Source of the DNA: Lineus longissimus
Taxonomy: Eukaryota; Nemertea; Pilidiophora; Heteronemertea; Lineidae
Assembly (NCBI RefSeq): GCF_910592395.1
Contig: NC_088310.1
Span: forward strand, 8,751,501 to 8,815,500
Reading direction: 5' to 3'
Length of the DNA stretch: 64,000 nucleotides
Numbering within the stretch: position 1 is the stretch's first letter; each line of letters starts with the position of its first letter. The position numbers were made by a program, and so were the translations under genes. Shown here piece by piece: positions 1 to 12,237 of the stretch. The notes below the pieces were generated by a model. It made no database searches, had not been told where the DNA came from, and saw nothing but the letters and a program-made list of their open reading frames with translations.

Positions 1-2017
1 AGAAGTTTTTTTCTCACTCAGTATAAACAGAGCGAAATTTTACATGCACTCTTTTTACAACATGCCCAGCCGGGGAGTTGCATTGGCATTGCCAATGTTT
101 TACAGCAGGCTTGTCATCACACACTTATAAATATTTAAATTGAGCATAAAAAACCAACCATAGCGACAACATTTCCAAAGTGCTCCAAAAGCAATTTCAG
201 AAGCAAATTGTTGAAGCTGTTTAAAGCTGATGTTGAGGCAAATTAAGGCTAAGATCATTTTGGACTCGGAACAAATCAAATTGTCTTCAATTTTTAACAA
301 CTTGCAGAAAGATGGCAACTCCCCTCAATAAGTGTGACTTTGTATTTATCTACAAGTAGCATGTGCAAGTCCCTTCCAACAGCTATCAATGTGCAAAGAC
401 TTTCCATGTCCAAAGAGACATACCATTTATTGATAAAAGTCGAGATCAGAGGCAGGATTGAAGATGTGTGTAGAAAAAGAGAGCAAGATTCTGTTAACTG
501 CTGATAAAACACCAGCCCAGCGAACTGAGGGATACTAAGTATTTTTTACAAAGGCCTGAAGGTGAAAGAGAAGCGGGATTGACCATTGTGAAAAAGAAGG
601 CAATAAAATATCCTGAACGACTGAATATTATCATTTGATACCCCACTAAGATTTAACCCCTCCTCCCTTCACTATAATATATGCTGATGCCTTACACCTT
701 GGTCAGTTGATAGTAGTGTATAGCACAATGAATGCCAAGGTATTTCACATGTCAGATACGGGTATGTAATGAGAGAGTGTTATCAAGCAGTGCAGTTGCA
801 GACATGTGAGAACTGTGCATAACGTCGTCAATACACTTGTAATTCGTTTTATTCCTTTCATGCCACCACCATGCAATTATTGAGAAGGATTTGTACCCTC
901 ATCATGTTCCAGCAAACCACAGCCCATCTGTGCATTGCTGGATTAAAAACTTCTGTATCAATGGCAGATTAGTTCCCGACACACTAACCAGGTAACAGAG
1001 ATGATACTATCACGTTTTTGATGTGTTTGACCATATCTAAACTTATTTCAAGGTCAAACACATTTAGGTCACCAGGTCAACCGTTCCCAATTGACCCGCA
1101 TACTACTCTAATGATATTTCGTATGCTCTAGTAAATGGACCGGGTCACAATCTTCGAGGTTTGTAATTTATAGCAAGGCCCCAATATTTGGAAGGATAGA
1201 CCAAGATTGTTGAATACATAAGATCCAATTTTCCGCAAAATAGGTCACGACCTTCAAGATGGCAGCACCAAAAGTAGGAAGGATGCCGGGCTGACAATAA
1301 TAATTATTGCAGGGTTATTGTGGAGGAGCTCTGTATTAAGCATATAGTATCAGAATATGTGTACAACAGTTTATATTACCTCCGTCTACATCTTCTGATA
1401 CATCAAAGAACTGCCTGCCATGCAGGAATTCAGTAAACCTTAGCTGGCATTATTCGAGAAACCCCGCCTTCCAATGATATTTTCCATAAAATACGAGTGC
1501 GTCTTCTTATGAGTCGCAATGACCCCTATCTGAGTTTATCTCCGATATATCAATATTTCGTCTACTCAGGAACTAGTGAACCGCCAAAAACCCTTACCTG
1601 ACAAGATGGGCAAGTGAACCAATCAAAGAGACGGCGTGTCCAGGATATAACAGGACAAGGCAACTGTGGTACTGTCATTACGTTACTCCAACCTCTTCTC
1701 CCTCACCGGAAGACCTGCGTGATTATGCCACTGCGCCTTGCCGCATCTCTTTAATTGTCCACCTATCCATATGTGATGTTATCAACGGAAACCAGACAGC
1801 TGTTGGAATTACGAAGGTGAACAGGTTTACTTCAACATATGTATCATTCATTTAAAAAGAAGTAAATTTCTCTTCATAATTTCCAATATTCTAGTACGGG
1901 TTTCCAAGACAACACCACGAAGTAATCTTACGCCAAACACGTCCAGCCACAGCAGAAAAAAGCGTGATGTCCACAGCCAAAGAAAGCGACATCAAGCGAA
2001 AAATGATAACTCACTAC
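1..2017 (-). other. NCX intron segment, no exon seen
   Basis: This stretch lies 3' of the last visible NCX exon on the minus strand. The next NCX exon should complete a glycine codon and then encode transmembrane helices, but no such frame is present here, so the intron continues past the left edge. The only structure I noticed is a 12-bp inverted repeat (ATGTGTTTGACC at 1021-1032, complement at 1052-1063). Short open frames here show no recognisable protein. Confidence 0.6.
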
Positions 2018-2117
2018 CTGCACTGACGGAGATGGCCTCAACAAACTGTTCTCTCCAAGATGACGTGCCCACCACAAGGGACAAGTTGGCCTTCTTCAAT
2101 AATTTATCCACAGTACT
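2018..2117 (-). CDS. Na+/Ca2+ exchanger exon: post-CBD2 segment before second TM block
   Basis: This internal coding exon of an SLC8-type Na+/Ca2+ exchanger spans 100 bp, or 33 codons plus one base. Read on the minus strand it gives STVDKLLKKANLSLVVG followed by TSSWREQFVEAISVSA. That is the segment joining Calx-beta domain 2 to the C-terminal membrane helices; vertebrate NCX proteins carry a near-identical block here (STVDKLIKKTN..., SWREQF, EAITVSAG). The acceptor is CTTTCAG before AGT (phase 0) and the donor is GTAGTG after GCA-G, so the exon ends one base into a glycine codon, as expected for VSAG. The intron to the preceding exon is 269 bp. The exchanger acts in the plasma membrane, moving Ca2+ out against Na+ influx. 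Identity is from family knowledge and residue match; splicing is inferred from border motifs. Confidence 0.95.
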
Positions 2118-2386
2118 CTGAAAGAAAAGGCTATTGTAAGTGGTGGAAGTTTATCAGTTGTTTGTAAAAATGATGAAAAAGGCACATTCAAGCACAGGCA
2201 AGCACTGCAACAATCGCTTCTTTGGTAAAATAGCTGTAGATCAAATCAATCGTCCTCAACTGAAATACAAATAATAAGCAGAGTATTACCCCAATGAAGG
2301 ATACACACATGATGAAGTCGAGGCCAATTTTACATGTTTTAGGGTTAGGCTGGTCAAATATGGTATCTACAGTAACCAATGCTGAC

Positions 2387-2565
2387 CTTGAACTCCATGC
2401 TCTCTCTGATGGCCACTTCTATACGGGTTGTGTCGCCAAGAATTGGCTTGCCGAGCTCTGCTAATCGCTCTTCTTCGGTGAGAGGCTCGCCGGAATTAAC
2501 CTTGGCGTGGACGTCGTGGGCGCCAGAGTCTTCATCCTCATCCTTTTTGCTCAGCCATCCCTTCT
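2387..2565 (-). CDS. Na+/Ca2+ exchanger exon: end of Calx-beta domain 2
   Basis: This 179-bp internal exon of the same exchanger runs from an acceptor (TTTCTTTTATTACGTGATACAG) to a donor (AAG followed by GTCAGC). It starts with two bases that complete a codon and then reads KGWLSKKDEDEDSG, GEPLTEEERLAELGKPILG, and IEVAIRESMEFK. The last two blocks match the conserved NCX segment around GRPILG and LEVIIEESYEFK that closes CBD2. The lysine-rich then strongly acidic stretch KKDEDED and the linker DVHAKVNSG occupy the region where vertebrate NCX has alternatively spliced cassettes. The exon ends in phase 0, matching the next exon. The one-base overhang of the exon at 12137 fits its two-base start, giving a lysine codon. 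Confidence 0.93.
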
Positions 2566-4851
2566 CTGTATCACGTAATAAAAGAAAGAGCACATGGGTA
2601 AGACAATCTGATAGAACTAAGACAAAATATACGAATTGGGGTCAGAATTATTTTTTAAATCCTGGGCAAGATCATGCTCATGGAAAGTGTGATGAAGCAC
2701 AAAAAGTGAACCTTCCAATATCAGGTTGACCTATTGGTATGTACACGTATATGTCAAGACTATCTTAAGAGGAGTGGGAATGTTTTTCGACGAGACTACT
2801 CTAGTCGCCTGCGGTGTTTGCTGGGTCATTTCGTCAGAAGCAAGAGTTTCAAATAAGTGTTTGGCTTTAAGAATCAGATGATAGACTCTGATTGTTGTGC
2901 ATCAGAAACCTCTGCCAAAACAAAGTTCTGCTTTGTTTCTACCATGAGACAAGCTCATATTATGCTGCTGATGTAGGAAAACATAACGACGAATGATCGA
3001 GATCAAAAAGGCTCAAAGCCTTGATATAGACTCAGAAATTGTCAGATTCCATTTGCTTTCTATGGAGAGAGCAGATGGTTCTTTAAGACACTTTTCTATA
3101 ACTTGATAAAATTAGTCTCATGATAAGCCGTTAGTAAGGCATCCAGAACACCATAAAAGTGACAAGATTTTAATTGAAAGAGGTTAAAATCATACGATTT
3201 CTTGTGGAAGTATTACAACTTTATATTAAACCAACTTACAGGTTAAAATCACAGTTATTAACATTACATTTAAAAGCTTGATAGCAAAAGAAGTGGTCAC
3301 TGTGGGTTTTCCAAAAATGAAGCACATTGAACATAAATATATCTGGGTTTAACAGCGCTCGCCAGAAGCTTCACAAACAACGAAACAGAAATAACCGGGA
3401 AGATATCCAAAGTAATGTATGCCTTCCCAGACAATATGAAATAATGCAATAATATAATTAATTCAACCAATGTCCAAAACAATACATCCGAGAAGCAAAT
3501 TTTTTATTATTAGCATTGCATTCCGACAACGTATAACGGGAGAAATTACAATGAAACAAATTGATTCATAAATAATCTTCTAATGTTGTCTTTAGGAACC
3601 AGGAACCAGTTTTTCACATCAGTTACTAGTTCTATAATGTCGGTAGTCGGCTGCCAAAATTCCAACGTCCAGGTCACGCCTTTCAAGGCCTTATAAGTTT
3701 GCGTGCCACACCACAAACATTCTGCAACTTTATCATGTTTCTGGAGGGACAAATATCTGAGCTTGGTCTCGAGTCAGATACTGATTTCGTGACTTCTTTT
3801 CGAGGCAGTAAATTTAGGTGCTTAATGATCGGTGGAATTGTCTTTTATTCCATTCTCTGCAATCAAGGTTACATAGCAATTCATTAAAAAGCTACCTTTA
3901 TATTGCTACAAAAAGTGAATACTACTATATGAACTGCAACATTTTTGCCCGTATTTATTTTATTCATAAATTTTTCACAATTTGCCAAAATTTCTGAAAA
4001 AATAAAATGTTCACCATTTTAATTTTGATCAATTATGAAATTTCTCGTAGTTTTTCCAATCAAAAAATAAATTTCGCGATATTTATCTTTGCGAATCGAA
4101 GTTACAGTACCATGACGGACCAAGAGCGGTTTGGGAGGGGCTGCATCGACTTCAGACAAAATCCGCTGATTGATTTAAATGAATCGTCCTAGTAAATACT
4201 TATTTGAAATATTCATCAAGTTCGGGGAGAAAAAAAAATAAGAAGGAAGTAGGAAGAATATTTCGCCCGAGTGGTGCAGATAGCGGCTGCTTTGACACCA
4301 TCTATGATCACCACACAACAACTTGTGTGGTATTGATAATGGAACAACGGTTCCTCCTGCAAAGGAAAGTTATGTTACGCGAAAAACACGAAACAAACAT
4401 TAAACCCTACAGGGACTGAGGACAAACGAACCAAAAAGGTTACATAGTTAAAAGTTCCGAAATATTCCAAAACATTTCAGAAAGTGGAACAGTGCAACAG
4501 TGACGTACTGGTATTCTCTACTTCTGCGTTTCTTTTCTGGTAAATTGTTTTTAACGAGGGGTTCAGGAAGCATTGATAGTCCTCAGTCCCATATGAGTAA
4601 GACAACCTATCACAAGGTACAAGCCTTCATGCTCATTATAGCTGGGGCTAACATTATTACATGTGAAAGATATTAACAAAATACTATATTTAATACTGAA
4701 TCATGCTGTACATGCAAACGGTCATTATTAAGACAAATGTATGGCAAATAACCGCAATTGACTGTAATGGACCAATACAACTCTACTAGGCTAACCAAGG
4801 CATTCGTTTCTGAGTTTGGATGCTTCTGACCTTAGAAGGTGATTCTTCTGA

Positions 4852-5541
4852 GTGACAAGGTGTGGATCCAGAACAAATTGTGTAACTGCTAAGGCACAAT
4901 TGGCATATAAACAACTATCAAATGGCGAAGTAAACTTGGCCAGTACAATGTCATGTAGAGTAATACTGGTCGATTCAAATAAGAAAATAAAGAAGCAGCT
5001 TGATTTGACGGTTCCATGCAGATTTCCTGACGATCGCATCATGAGATACTTATCTTCACCACCAGATCCAGAGTCAACTAAAAACAGAAACATAAGGAAC
5101 ACATATGTAACAGATGAAACACATGTGTGATGCATGTGTAACACATATGGAATAAACCAAGGTGATGGAAGGTCCATGAATCCAGTGACACAGACCTAAA
5201 ACAATTTGTATAAGAACGGCAAGTGAATTGTAACACACGCCATGAGAGGAATATGTGTTATAACACCATTTAAAGAGATATGTGTAACACATTACAGAGG
5301 GAATAACATTGTTGTGAATTCAAGTAGAAGAAATGCAGTCATTGTAAGAGGTATTGGCTGGGCCCCTCCAAATCCACCTCGGCTTGTTTGGCTAAGAGGA
5401 TTCAGCGATGAAGGAAGGGCATGTTTTGCAGAGCGCCTGCAGAGAATAGGGGCTATATATGCACCAAAGTTAAAAGGAAATAAGGTGAATAAAATGATTC
5501 CGTCTGTCCCAGAGTGTCAGTTATCTGAAAAATATTGGTGA
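4852..5541 (+). other. Two adjacent open frames, unassigned
   Basis: Two plus-strand open stretches, 4852-5130 (first codon GTG) and 5242-5541, are separated by a patch rich in TGTGTAACACAT. The first contains STMSCRVILVDSNKKIKKQL and VPCRFPDDRIMRYLSSPPDP. The second contains PPNPPRLVWLRGFSDEG and AERLQRIGAIYAPKLKGNK. Composition and lack of low complexity are protein-like, so they may be remnants of a mobile-element or captured coding sequence lying antisense inside the NCX intron. I recognise no domain. The minus strand of the first frame is also open for 128 codons, which weakens the case. Confidence 0.2.
5097..5295. repeat. TGTGTAACACAT-rich degenerate repeat
   Basis: The motif ATATGTGT(A/T)A and its complement recur several times (around 5100, 5120-5150, 5230, 5250 and 5278-5292), including the near-palindrome TGTGTAACACATAT twice. 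This looks like a degenerate short repeat cluster, not a regulatory array, but I cannot separate those by eye. Confidence 0.4.
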
Positions 5542-8416
5542 AATCTATCTAAGAAATTGTACAGTTTTTCTCACTGGTACTGGCAAGACCGATATTTAGC
5601 CAACTCAATACCACGGGTTGAATTAAGTAATATATTTCAGAAGGCAACCTGAAGTGATGTTCTGGTCAATTTCATGGCTTACAATGCCATAAAATGTTAG
5701 TGGTTTATAGCAAGTACCCGTTATATACTTCATCTAATGACATTCGAACACACAGACAACACTTTTCTAAATAGCAGTATTAATTAGGGGAATAAGGAAT
5801 AACAAACTGAGGAATAAAAGTAAGACTTAGGAAATTTAAGGAAAAGGACAATGGAGATCTATTAGCTGCGGAAGGTAGGGAATCTATTAGTTAAATGCAT
5901 TGTCAGAAACTCGAGCAGCTCGAGTAATGATGCTGTCTCAGCATCCTAGGGCTTATACAATACAACTTTGCCAAAGTGTGGAATCAGAAATCAAAACCTA
6001 GACAAATTTTCTTCAATCTCCTATGACTACAAAGTTGCTGACGACCAGATAAAACCTAAAATGCTGCCAAAAACAAAGGGAAAACAAACTTAGAAATCAA
6101 AACTTCAGATTTCTGAACTAGGAAAACTCCTAAGGCACAGGAAAATCCTCGTTTGTTATTGAGCCACATAACTGAGACAAGACAAACTGTTAGCCCACCA
6201 AAGCAGTCCACGAACCATCAACACACACTATAACAGCTTCACAAGTCACAAACTGTTGAAGGGAAGCTTTCTGTTGACTGATGCATTGATTACTTGGGCT
6301 TTCCTCTAAATACTTGTGCATCAGTGCGGTGATATCATAGCTACTTGACGACACCACAGCAAAGAAATAATATGTTAGTGGAAGTAGTTGGCCTGCATAT
6401 TGTCCTCATTGTTTAGCTAAGAGGTTGGATGGGTGCATGTACGTTGAGAATAAGATAATTTTGGCAGAGAATGAAAAGCGAGCTGGCAGCAGATGGCCTA
6501 AAGTCTCTCTCTTGTAAGATTTGACTGACTGACAAAATCAACCAATGACTTGTTTCGCAAAGGATCGAAACCTATGATTGGTTGAAGTCATTACCATTTG
6601 CTCGCACGGCGATTCCGCATTGGTTGTTGTTGGTTTCACAAGGCTAAAGGAAAGTATACAAGCCACTGGTAGGAAATGAGAAAAAAATAGTGCCAAGGTT
6701 TCCTGTTAATAACTCTACAATGTAGTAATGCCTAGGTGCCTTAACTGGAGCGCAATGGTGTAAAAACATTTGCAGTGTTTTCAATAAAAGTCAGCTATTA
6801 ATTTACTTGAAATCATGGTTGTGTTCAAATGTGTTTTGTGCTAGTAATCTTACTTGAACACCAGTCAGGAGTTACCATAACCTTACAGGTGGAAGCAAAA
6901 GTTCTGTTATGATTCATTTCATTTATAGGGCAGGTGTTTCTGCCACAACTCCTGAGAAGTGCAGTAAGGGTTTCAAAATGAATGGTGGCATCTAGAGAAG
7001 AGGTATTAGCAGGAGACGTACTGGAAGAACGTTTTATTTTTGGGGTAGAAGCAGAATTAACAGACAGGTAAAGGACGGACAAGTGTTGTGAAACATTGAT
7101 GTTAGAGCTGGATACCATGTGTCCAAGGAGTCTTATACCTGGTGATGCTGAAAGAGTGAGAAGATAGGGAGAGATAAGTGGTGCAGGAACGTGACGAATA
7201 GTTGCGGATGATGTTCTTGATGTGCGTATGAAAAGATGATTGGGTGTTGTCAGGCTATTAAATTGCTTGAAAGCCTAGACATATTGACAGATGGTAGTGC
7301 AAATCATTACATTTGTACTTCTACCCCTCATCTTTTGATCCGTACCTCATGAACTGCCCTTTTTGTACTAACACGACTAAGAGTCACAAAGTACGATCTG
7401 GCAAAAGTGGACCATGATCAGAAGAGGGAACGAAATTTCGGTTTCATGCCAAATACTTTTAGGGATAAAGCCTGCGCACTAAGAGTCTTCATTTCGTTTC
7501 CTCTGCTTATCAGTACCGGTATAATTCCAGTATCAGAGGGAAGTCAAATTTCAAGCCTGATCTCTTGCTCAATTAGTCTAACAACCAATGTTCCCAACTG
7601 TGTCAATGATACAGAAGCCACAGTAACCAAAGTCCATGCCATCATAAGGAAGAATTTGAAGACCGTACAACGCAGAAGAACCAGACCTTAAATGGTAACT
7701 CTAGAGTAGCCCCCCACATGAGTTCCATACATGATTCGTCAAGTATCCCTGTGGTCAACACCATCTGTGGTGCGATGACCACATACATGCACAACAAAAA
7801 TGAAAACGATCATTTCTTGAGAAACAACTAGTAGTAGAAAGTACAGCATCACCGTTCCCACTGAACACTATGTCCATAGCCGTCTGGCTAATTACTATAC
7901 ACTACTTCTTCTGAAGATAAGACTCTATCAATAATTATATAGTTCATGCGAACTGGACATTGTCAGGATAGCAACACAACTTTTACCGCCAACAAATCAT
8001 GTTTCTCCTGAACAACGGATGGGAAGCTGGTTTAGATTGAATTCTGAATACATCTGGGGCTGAGTAACGAGTTTGAAAGGTTGAAGTGGGTGGGACATTA
8101 TCACACCCATGAGGGCCATATTAACAGCAATATCACTAATGGAGAGTCAGATAGTTTTATTTATGATATACATGAGCATCGGTCAAACCAGTATAAGGTA
8201 AGAAGCAAGCTAATTCTGGATCATAAAAGTTACTTCTCGTTTCTTTTTGCAATCTGCATGACTGGAAGTACGATACAGGCAAAATATAGTCACAAGTCTT
8301 GCTAGTGTGCCATGAGGATACCAGATCACTAATAAATTTAATCGGAAACAAATAATGGGATGACAAGCACCATGACAGTTACTCTGGGTCCGGAAAGGGA
8401 CATTTCTCCGTATGCA

Positions 8417-8644
8417 ATTCGAAAGGTTCGAAAGAAGCTGACGCATTTCATAGCCAAAGGGAATGATATTGAGTTGTAACAATCCACCCTTGGTAAGGAA
8501 TGCAGTTTGTTTTTGTCTCCTCTTCCAAAGTCGACTTGCCAACATCCAGACGCAAGATCGAAAGAGCAGAAACATTTTCTGGACGTTTTCAATAAAAACA
8601 CATTCCCCCTGCAAATACTCTTCAAAATTTGTGAACTTTAAACA
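8417..8644 (-). mobile_element. Ty3/gypsy-type reverse transcriptase fragment, copy 1 (decayed)
   Basis: On the minus strand one frame reads FCSFDLASGCWQVDFGRG and an adjacent frame reads TAFLTKGGLLQLNIIPFGYE. These correspond to the conserved reverse transcriptase core of Ty3/gypsy elements (family pattern SxLDLxSGYWQV, KTAFxTxxGLYxxxxMPFGL). The two parts lie in different frames because of a small deletion next to an A-rich run. No intact YxDD motif, protease, RNase H or integrase is seen nearby; a weak, disrupted candidate for the YLDD region lies just downstream around 8340-8380. The segment is about 88-90% alike by eye to the second copy 540 bp away, and homology stops sharply at both ends. 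Confidence 0.75.
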
Positions 8645-8955
8645 GTTACTTTTTTCTGTGGATGAGCCCATGGCAAATCATAGACTATGGAAGTTAATTC
8701 GTTACAATGGAATTGTGAAACTCAAATCCATTACACGAACATTTTGTCAAATGGAAAATAAAAATCATGTGAATTATTTATCAAACCCTTTAGCAATTCA
8801 AATTTTTACATAGATACTTGTTTCTATGGAATAGAGCATTTTTCATTATGGTAAATACACAAATTACCAAAATATAGTTTGCACACAAAGGAAGTAAATC
8901 CCTGGATTCGTAAAGAAAGAAATCCGGGATAACTCTATTAACACTGCGCATATAT

Positions 8956-9181
8956 ATTCGAAAGGTTTGAAAGTAGCTGACGCATTTCATAGCCAAAGGG
9001 AACGATATGAGTTGTAACAATCCACCCTTGGTAAGGAATGCAGTTTGTTCTTTGTTTCCTCTTCCAAAGTCGACTTGCCAACATCCAGACGCAGGATCGA
9101 AAGAGCAGAAAAGTTTTCTGGAAGTTTTCAATAAAAACACATTCCCCAAAAATAATCTTCACAATTTGTGAACTTTAAACA
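8956..9181 (-). mobile_element. Ty3/gypsy-type reverse transcriptase fragment, copy 2 (decayed)
   Basis: This is a second copy of the same reverse transcriptase core. One minus-strand frame reads FCSFDPASGCWQVDFGRG and continues through KEQTAFLTKGGLLQL. The PFGY motif then falls in another frame after a one-base loss. The disabling change is in a different place from copy 1, so the two copies decayed independently after duplication. Both copies begin at ATTCGAAAGGTT and end at GTGAACTTTAAAC, suggesting a repeat unit of about 225 bp, not a full element. No terminal repeats are visible. Confidence 0.75.
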
Positions 9182-9623
9182 CTCGCAAATATCCACCAAC
9201 TATTGATATCCTCGAGTTTCAGCATAAGATGTTAGCAATGCAAAGGTTGTTAAAAAGGGGTAGGAATAACTAGGCATGTGAAGGGTGCCAATACGGTCCG
9301 AATATCTCCGATACAGATGCTGTGATTCGTCAATAATCTGTTTAATATGTCCGAGCAATACAATGAAAATAGATTTTTGTGAACTTGTTTTTTTATCATT
9401 AGCAGACTACATGTATTAGAAAACTAATACAAGAGACTAAGGCAACTGTTTACAGTATATAGCTCAGTTTATATACCTCGAGGTTCTGCATCGGTTGATT
9501 ATAACCATATTGCGATATGGCCCAAATCATTAATGACACTTCTAATGGAAAGTGACATAAAGAGAGAGATAAATTGGCACTGATGACTTTAAGTGTTTAT
9601 GTGCATCACGGAAATAGAAAGAA

Positions 9624-9652
9624 TCTCCGTATGGGCACCGCCCATACGGAGA
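9624..9652. repeat. Perfect 13-bp hairpin
   Basis: TCTCCGTATGGGC at 9624-9636 is followed by ACC and the exact complement at 9640-9652. The arms are GC-richer than their surroundings. No function can be assigned. Confidence 0.8.
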
Positions 9653-10499
9653 GTTTCCATCCATAATTTGGCGTATATCAGAATTGGCACGGCACAAAAT
9701 GCAAGAGTCCAAGGTGATGAAACCCAAATAGGATCGTGCTAGGAAATCACTGATTACTATCATGACTATAGAAATGACTAAATTATCTATAACTCTTTAG
9801 TAAAAAGGTATGGTCTCATTATTTAACGTGTCAAGAGGAACATTGCAAGTCATGCACACCCGAGAACTAGAATTAGTTAGTCCTATGAACTACATAGAAG
9901 ATCGTAAGGCCCATTTTATACCTTGGTTTGCTGAAACGAGAAGAGGTCTTGGCATTAAGTACCAAATGACCAAGAATTCACCAGTCTGAATTGATCAGAT
10001 ACATTGATAATGCATCTATCAATGCCAATTCAGCTATCAGGGACAAAAACGGGATGGAAACGAAGAAGAAAAATCTCAAGTTTACTAAAAGGACTGTAAC
10101 TACTCAAAGCCTCCTCTATTGACAAGACTTGAATCGGTCCAAATACCAATAAAGGAAATGGATAAGATTCCTTTACAAAACCTGGCCACCAGCAAGACCT
10201 AGGAAGAACACTATAAAAGGTAAGGTTTTTAAGGCCATGCAACCGCTGACTCTTCACCATAACTTCTATTTTCTCTAATAAGAGATATCAAAGACATGCT
10301 ATACAATAGGGCATACTAAACCCACCACCAGATTTCAATGGCTAGATAAGGAGACGTAGACATGTATATTCATGGATATGGCACACTTGTCATGATTATG
10401 CAGGGTTGGGGTTTGGTATGAGCAGCAGGCTTATGATAAGTGTTCAGCTGTGGAGAAGCTCCAAATGTGTCTACACGTTTAAAGTAGTGTTTTATAGTC

Positions 10500-10655
10500 A
10501 CCATGATATACATGGTTTTGGCCAACCATGATATGCACAGTTTGGGCCAACCGTGGTATACAAAGTTTTGGGCCAAATATAGTATGATATACAGCTAGGG
10601 CTTTGGCTAAATATGATAAATCGAACGTACATACATGGTTTGGGCCAAACTTGTT
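10500..10655. repeat. Degenerate tandem repeat, about 25-35 bp unit
   Basis: Units of the form CCATGATATACATGGTTTTGGCCAA recur about five times, with drift in length and sequence. GGGCCAA or TTGGCTAA marks the unit ends. Further decayed units may extend to about 10380 and 10790. Confidence 0.6.
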
Positions 10656-11479
10656 TTATCGGGTTTTAGCGAGTTGAGTGTGTGCTAAACATGAGATGAA
10701 GGCTTAGGGAAAAATGTGACCCACACGGGATAAGCCAGACGTGGTACAAGCCAAATAATTAAAGACAGGGTTTTGGCCAACTCCATCTACCGGGATTAGG
10801 ATAAAAATGATACACAGGAATCAGGCGATGCCAGTTGCAGCAGTTTAAACCCTGCAAACTGAACTGAAACGCAAACTTACCAGTTCCGCAAAAGAGATTT
10901 TCACCGGTGACTGTAATAACATGGTCAGTAATAATGCGGAGAAACACTCTCATGATAATGCTAAATACATGAATTTGTGACTTCAAACAATTTGGCCCAT
11001 CATATCAAATGCCTATTCTCTTACACACTGTAGCATGATTTGAAGACCTACAGAAATAATGTAATGGATGGCAATTTACTGGCCAAAATGATGAATGGGA
11101 TTGTCATTTCTTCATATTCATTAGGTGAACTTCAATATCTCAATGAGAAAATATCTTGACCATGAGAACAAGCTTTTACAGATGAACACCACATCAGTTA
11201 CTGTAACCCCACCCATCGCCATGAGCCAACACTGAAAGTAAGCCACATATTAAGCATACAGTTTTAACACTATAGAAATAGTGTGTGTGATGCGAACTGG
11301 GCAACCTTCCATCACTATCTTAAACACCTCTGTAAACAACACCACAGATAGGGCTTAAGGGGAAATGGATGATATGAAGACCAGCAACTGCATTTTATAA
11401 CGAAATTGTTTCTCCAAAAGCTCGATTGGTCATGCAAGTAGAATAGACCGAAAATGTATATTGGTGTCTTTTGTTTTTG

Positions 11480-11527
11480 TCTTTGTTTTGTTTTGTTTTG
11501 TTTTGTTGTGTTTTGGGGGGGGGGGGG
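11480..11527. repeat. (TTTTG)n followed by G13
   Basis: A TTTTG microsatellite runs straight into 13 consecutive G at 11515-11527. The same G13 length after a T-run occurs at 15085-15106 and 45549-45571. Confidence 0.85.
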
Positions 11528-12136
11528 TTGATGTTAGTCAGTTGGAAGAGTTAAAGGTATTTGTTTTCTCTCATCAGGTGTTGATTGGTCAGTTCTAGAA
11601 AGATCCAACATAAATTTTGGCGTTCAAACAACTGGACAAACGAGGACTAACATGGGTTTATTACCAACAGTTAGGGTAGAACATTTCAGAGGGCGAGGCA
11701 TTGCAACCGTTTAAATAATTATAGAGTGTATTCACAGAGATTGATAAAGTGAAAATGATCTTCTAAACAGCAATTGGCTTCAATGAAGAAGATTATATGG
11801 AACTACAAGTCTGACTACTAGTATTAGAACAACTTTCATCTCTCAAGTTTCTTGAGACAAATTTAGAGACAGAAAGTTTCAAAGAGTTATCAAAATTCCT
11901 AACTGCTATAGATAATTCCCCTTCATCGAGTTTTTCAGGAGCCATAAATCCAATTTGCCCTCAGACTTCGTGGCTGATTTAAGAGAATTATGTTGCATCA
12001 AGGCAAAAGAAATATAGATCATTGAATCAAAACTGCAATTGCGAAGATTCATTTACAACTTCTTTCAGCTAGAACATTATGCAGGTGACGAAACATAGCA
12101 AGTAGTCAATATACTTGAGATCACGACTGTACTTAC

Positions 12137-12237
12137 TTGATCCTCTCCTGACCAGGCGTGGATCCCCAAGTTCAATCGAAAATGTCTCCTTCTTTTCGTA
12201 TTCTTCATCATCTATGATACGGATCTTAATAATTTGT
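12137..12237 (-). CDS. Na+/Ca2+ exchanger exon: CBD2 calcium-binding segment (A-type)
   Basis: This 101-bp internal exon of the exchanger has acceptor TTTGTATCTTTACAG and donor TCAA followed by GTAAGT. It carries one base, 33 codons, then one base. It reads QIIKIRIIDDEEYEKKETF followed by SIELGDPRLVRRGS. This matches the NCX segment VKVIDDEEYEKNKTF / LEIGEPRLVEMSEKK, which vertebrates encode in mutually exclusive exons 3 or 4 (A or B). The acidic DDEE cluster matches the A-type; in NCX1 the A exon gives a CBD2 that binds Ca2+, while the B exon reads differently here (EEYERQENFF). Phase matches direct splicing to 2387-2565. The upstream exon must end two bases into a codon, and I did not find it in the window. 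Confidence 0.93.

Larger units (their letters stand above)
2566..12136 (-). other. NCX intron, about 9.6 kb, with repeats
   Basis: This is the interval between two phase-compatible NCX exons. I found no further exon in it, although small cassette exons of the kind vertebrate NCX1 uses (a few residues each) could escape reading by eye. It contains two reverse transcriptase fragments (8417-8644, 8956-9181), a hairpin at 9624-9652, a degenerate tandem repeat at 10500-10655, a G13 tract at 11515-11527, a TGTGTAACACAT-rich patch near 5.1-5.3 kb, and two open frames near 4.85-5.54 kb that I could not identify. Confidence 0.6.
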
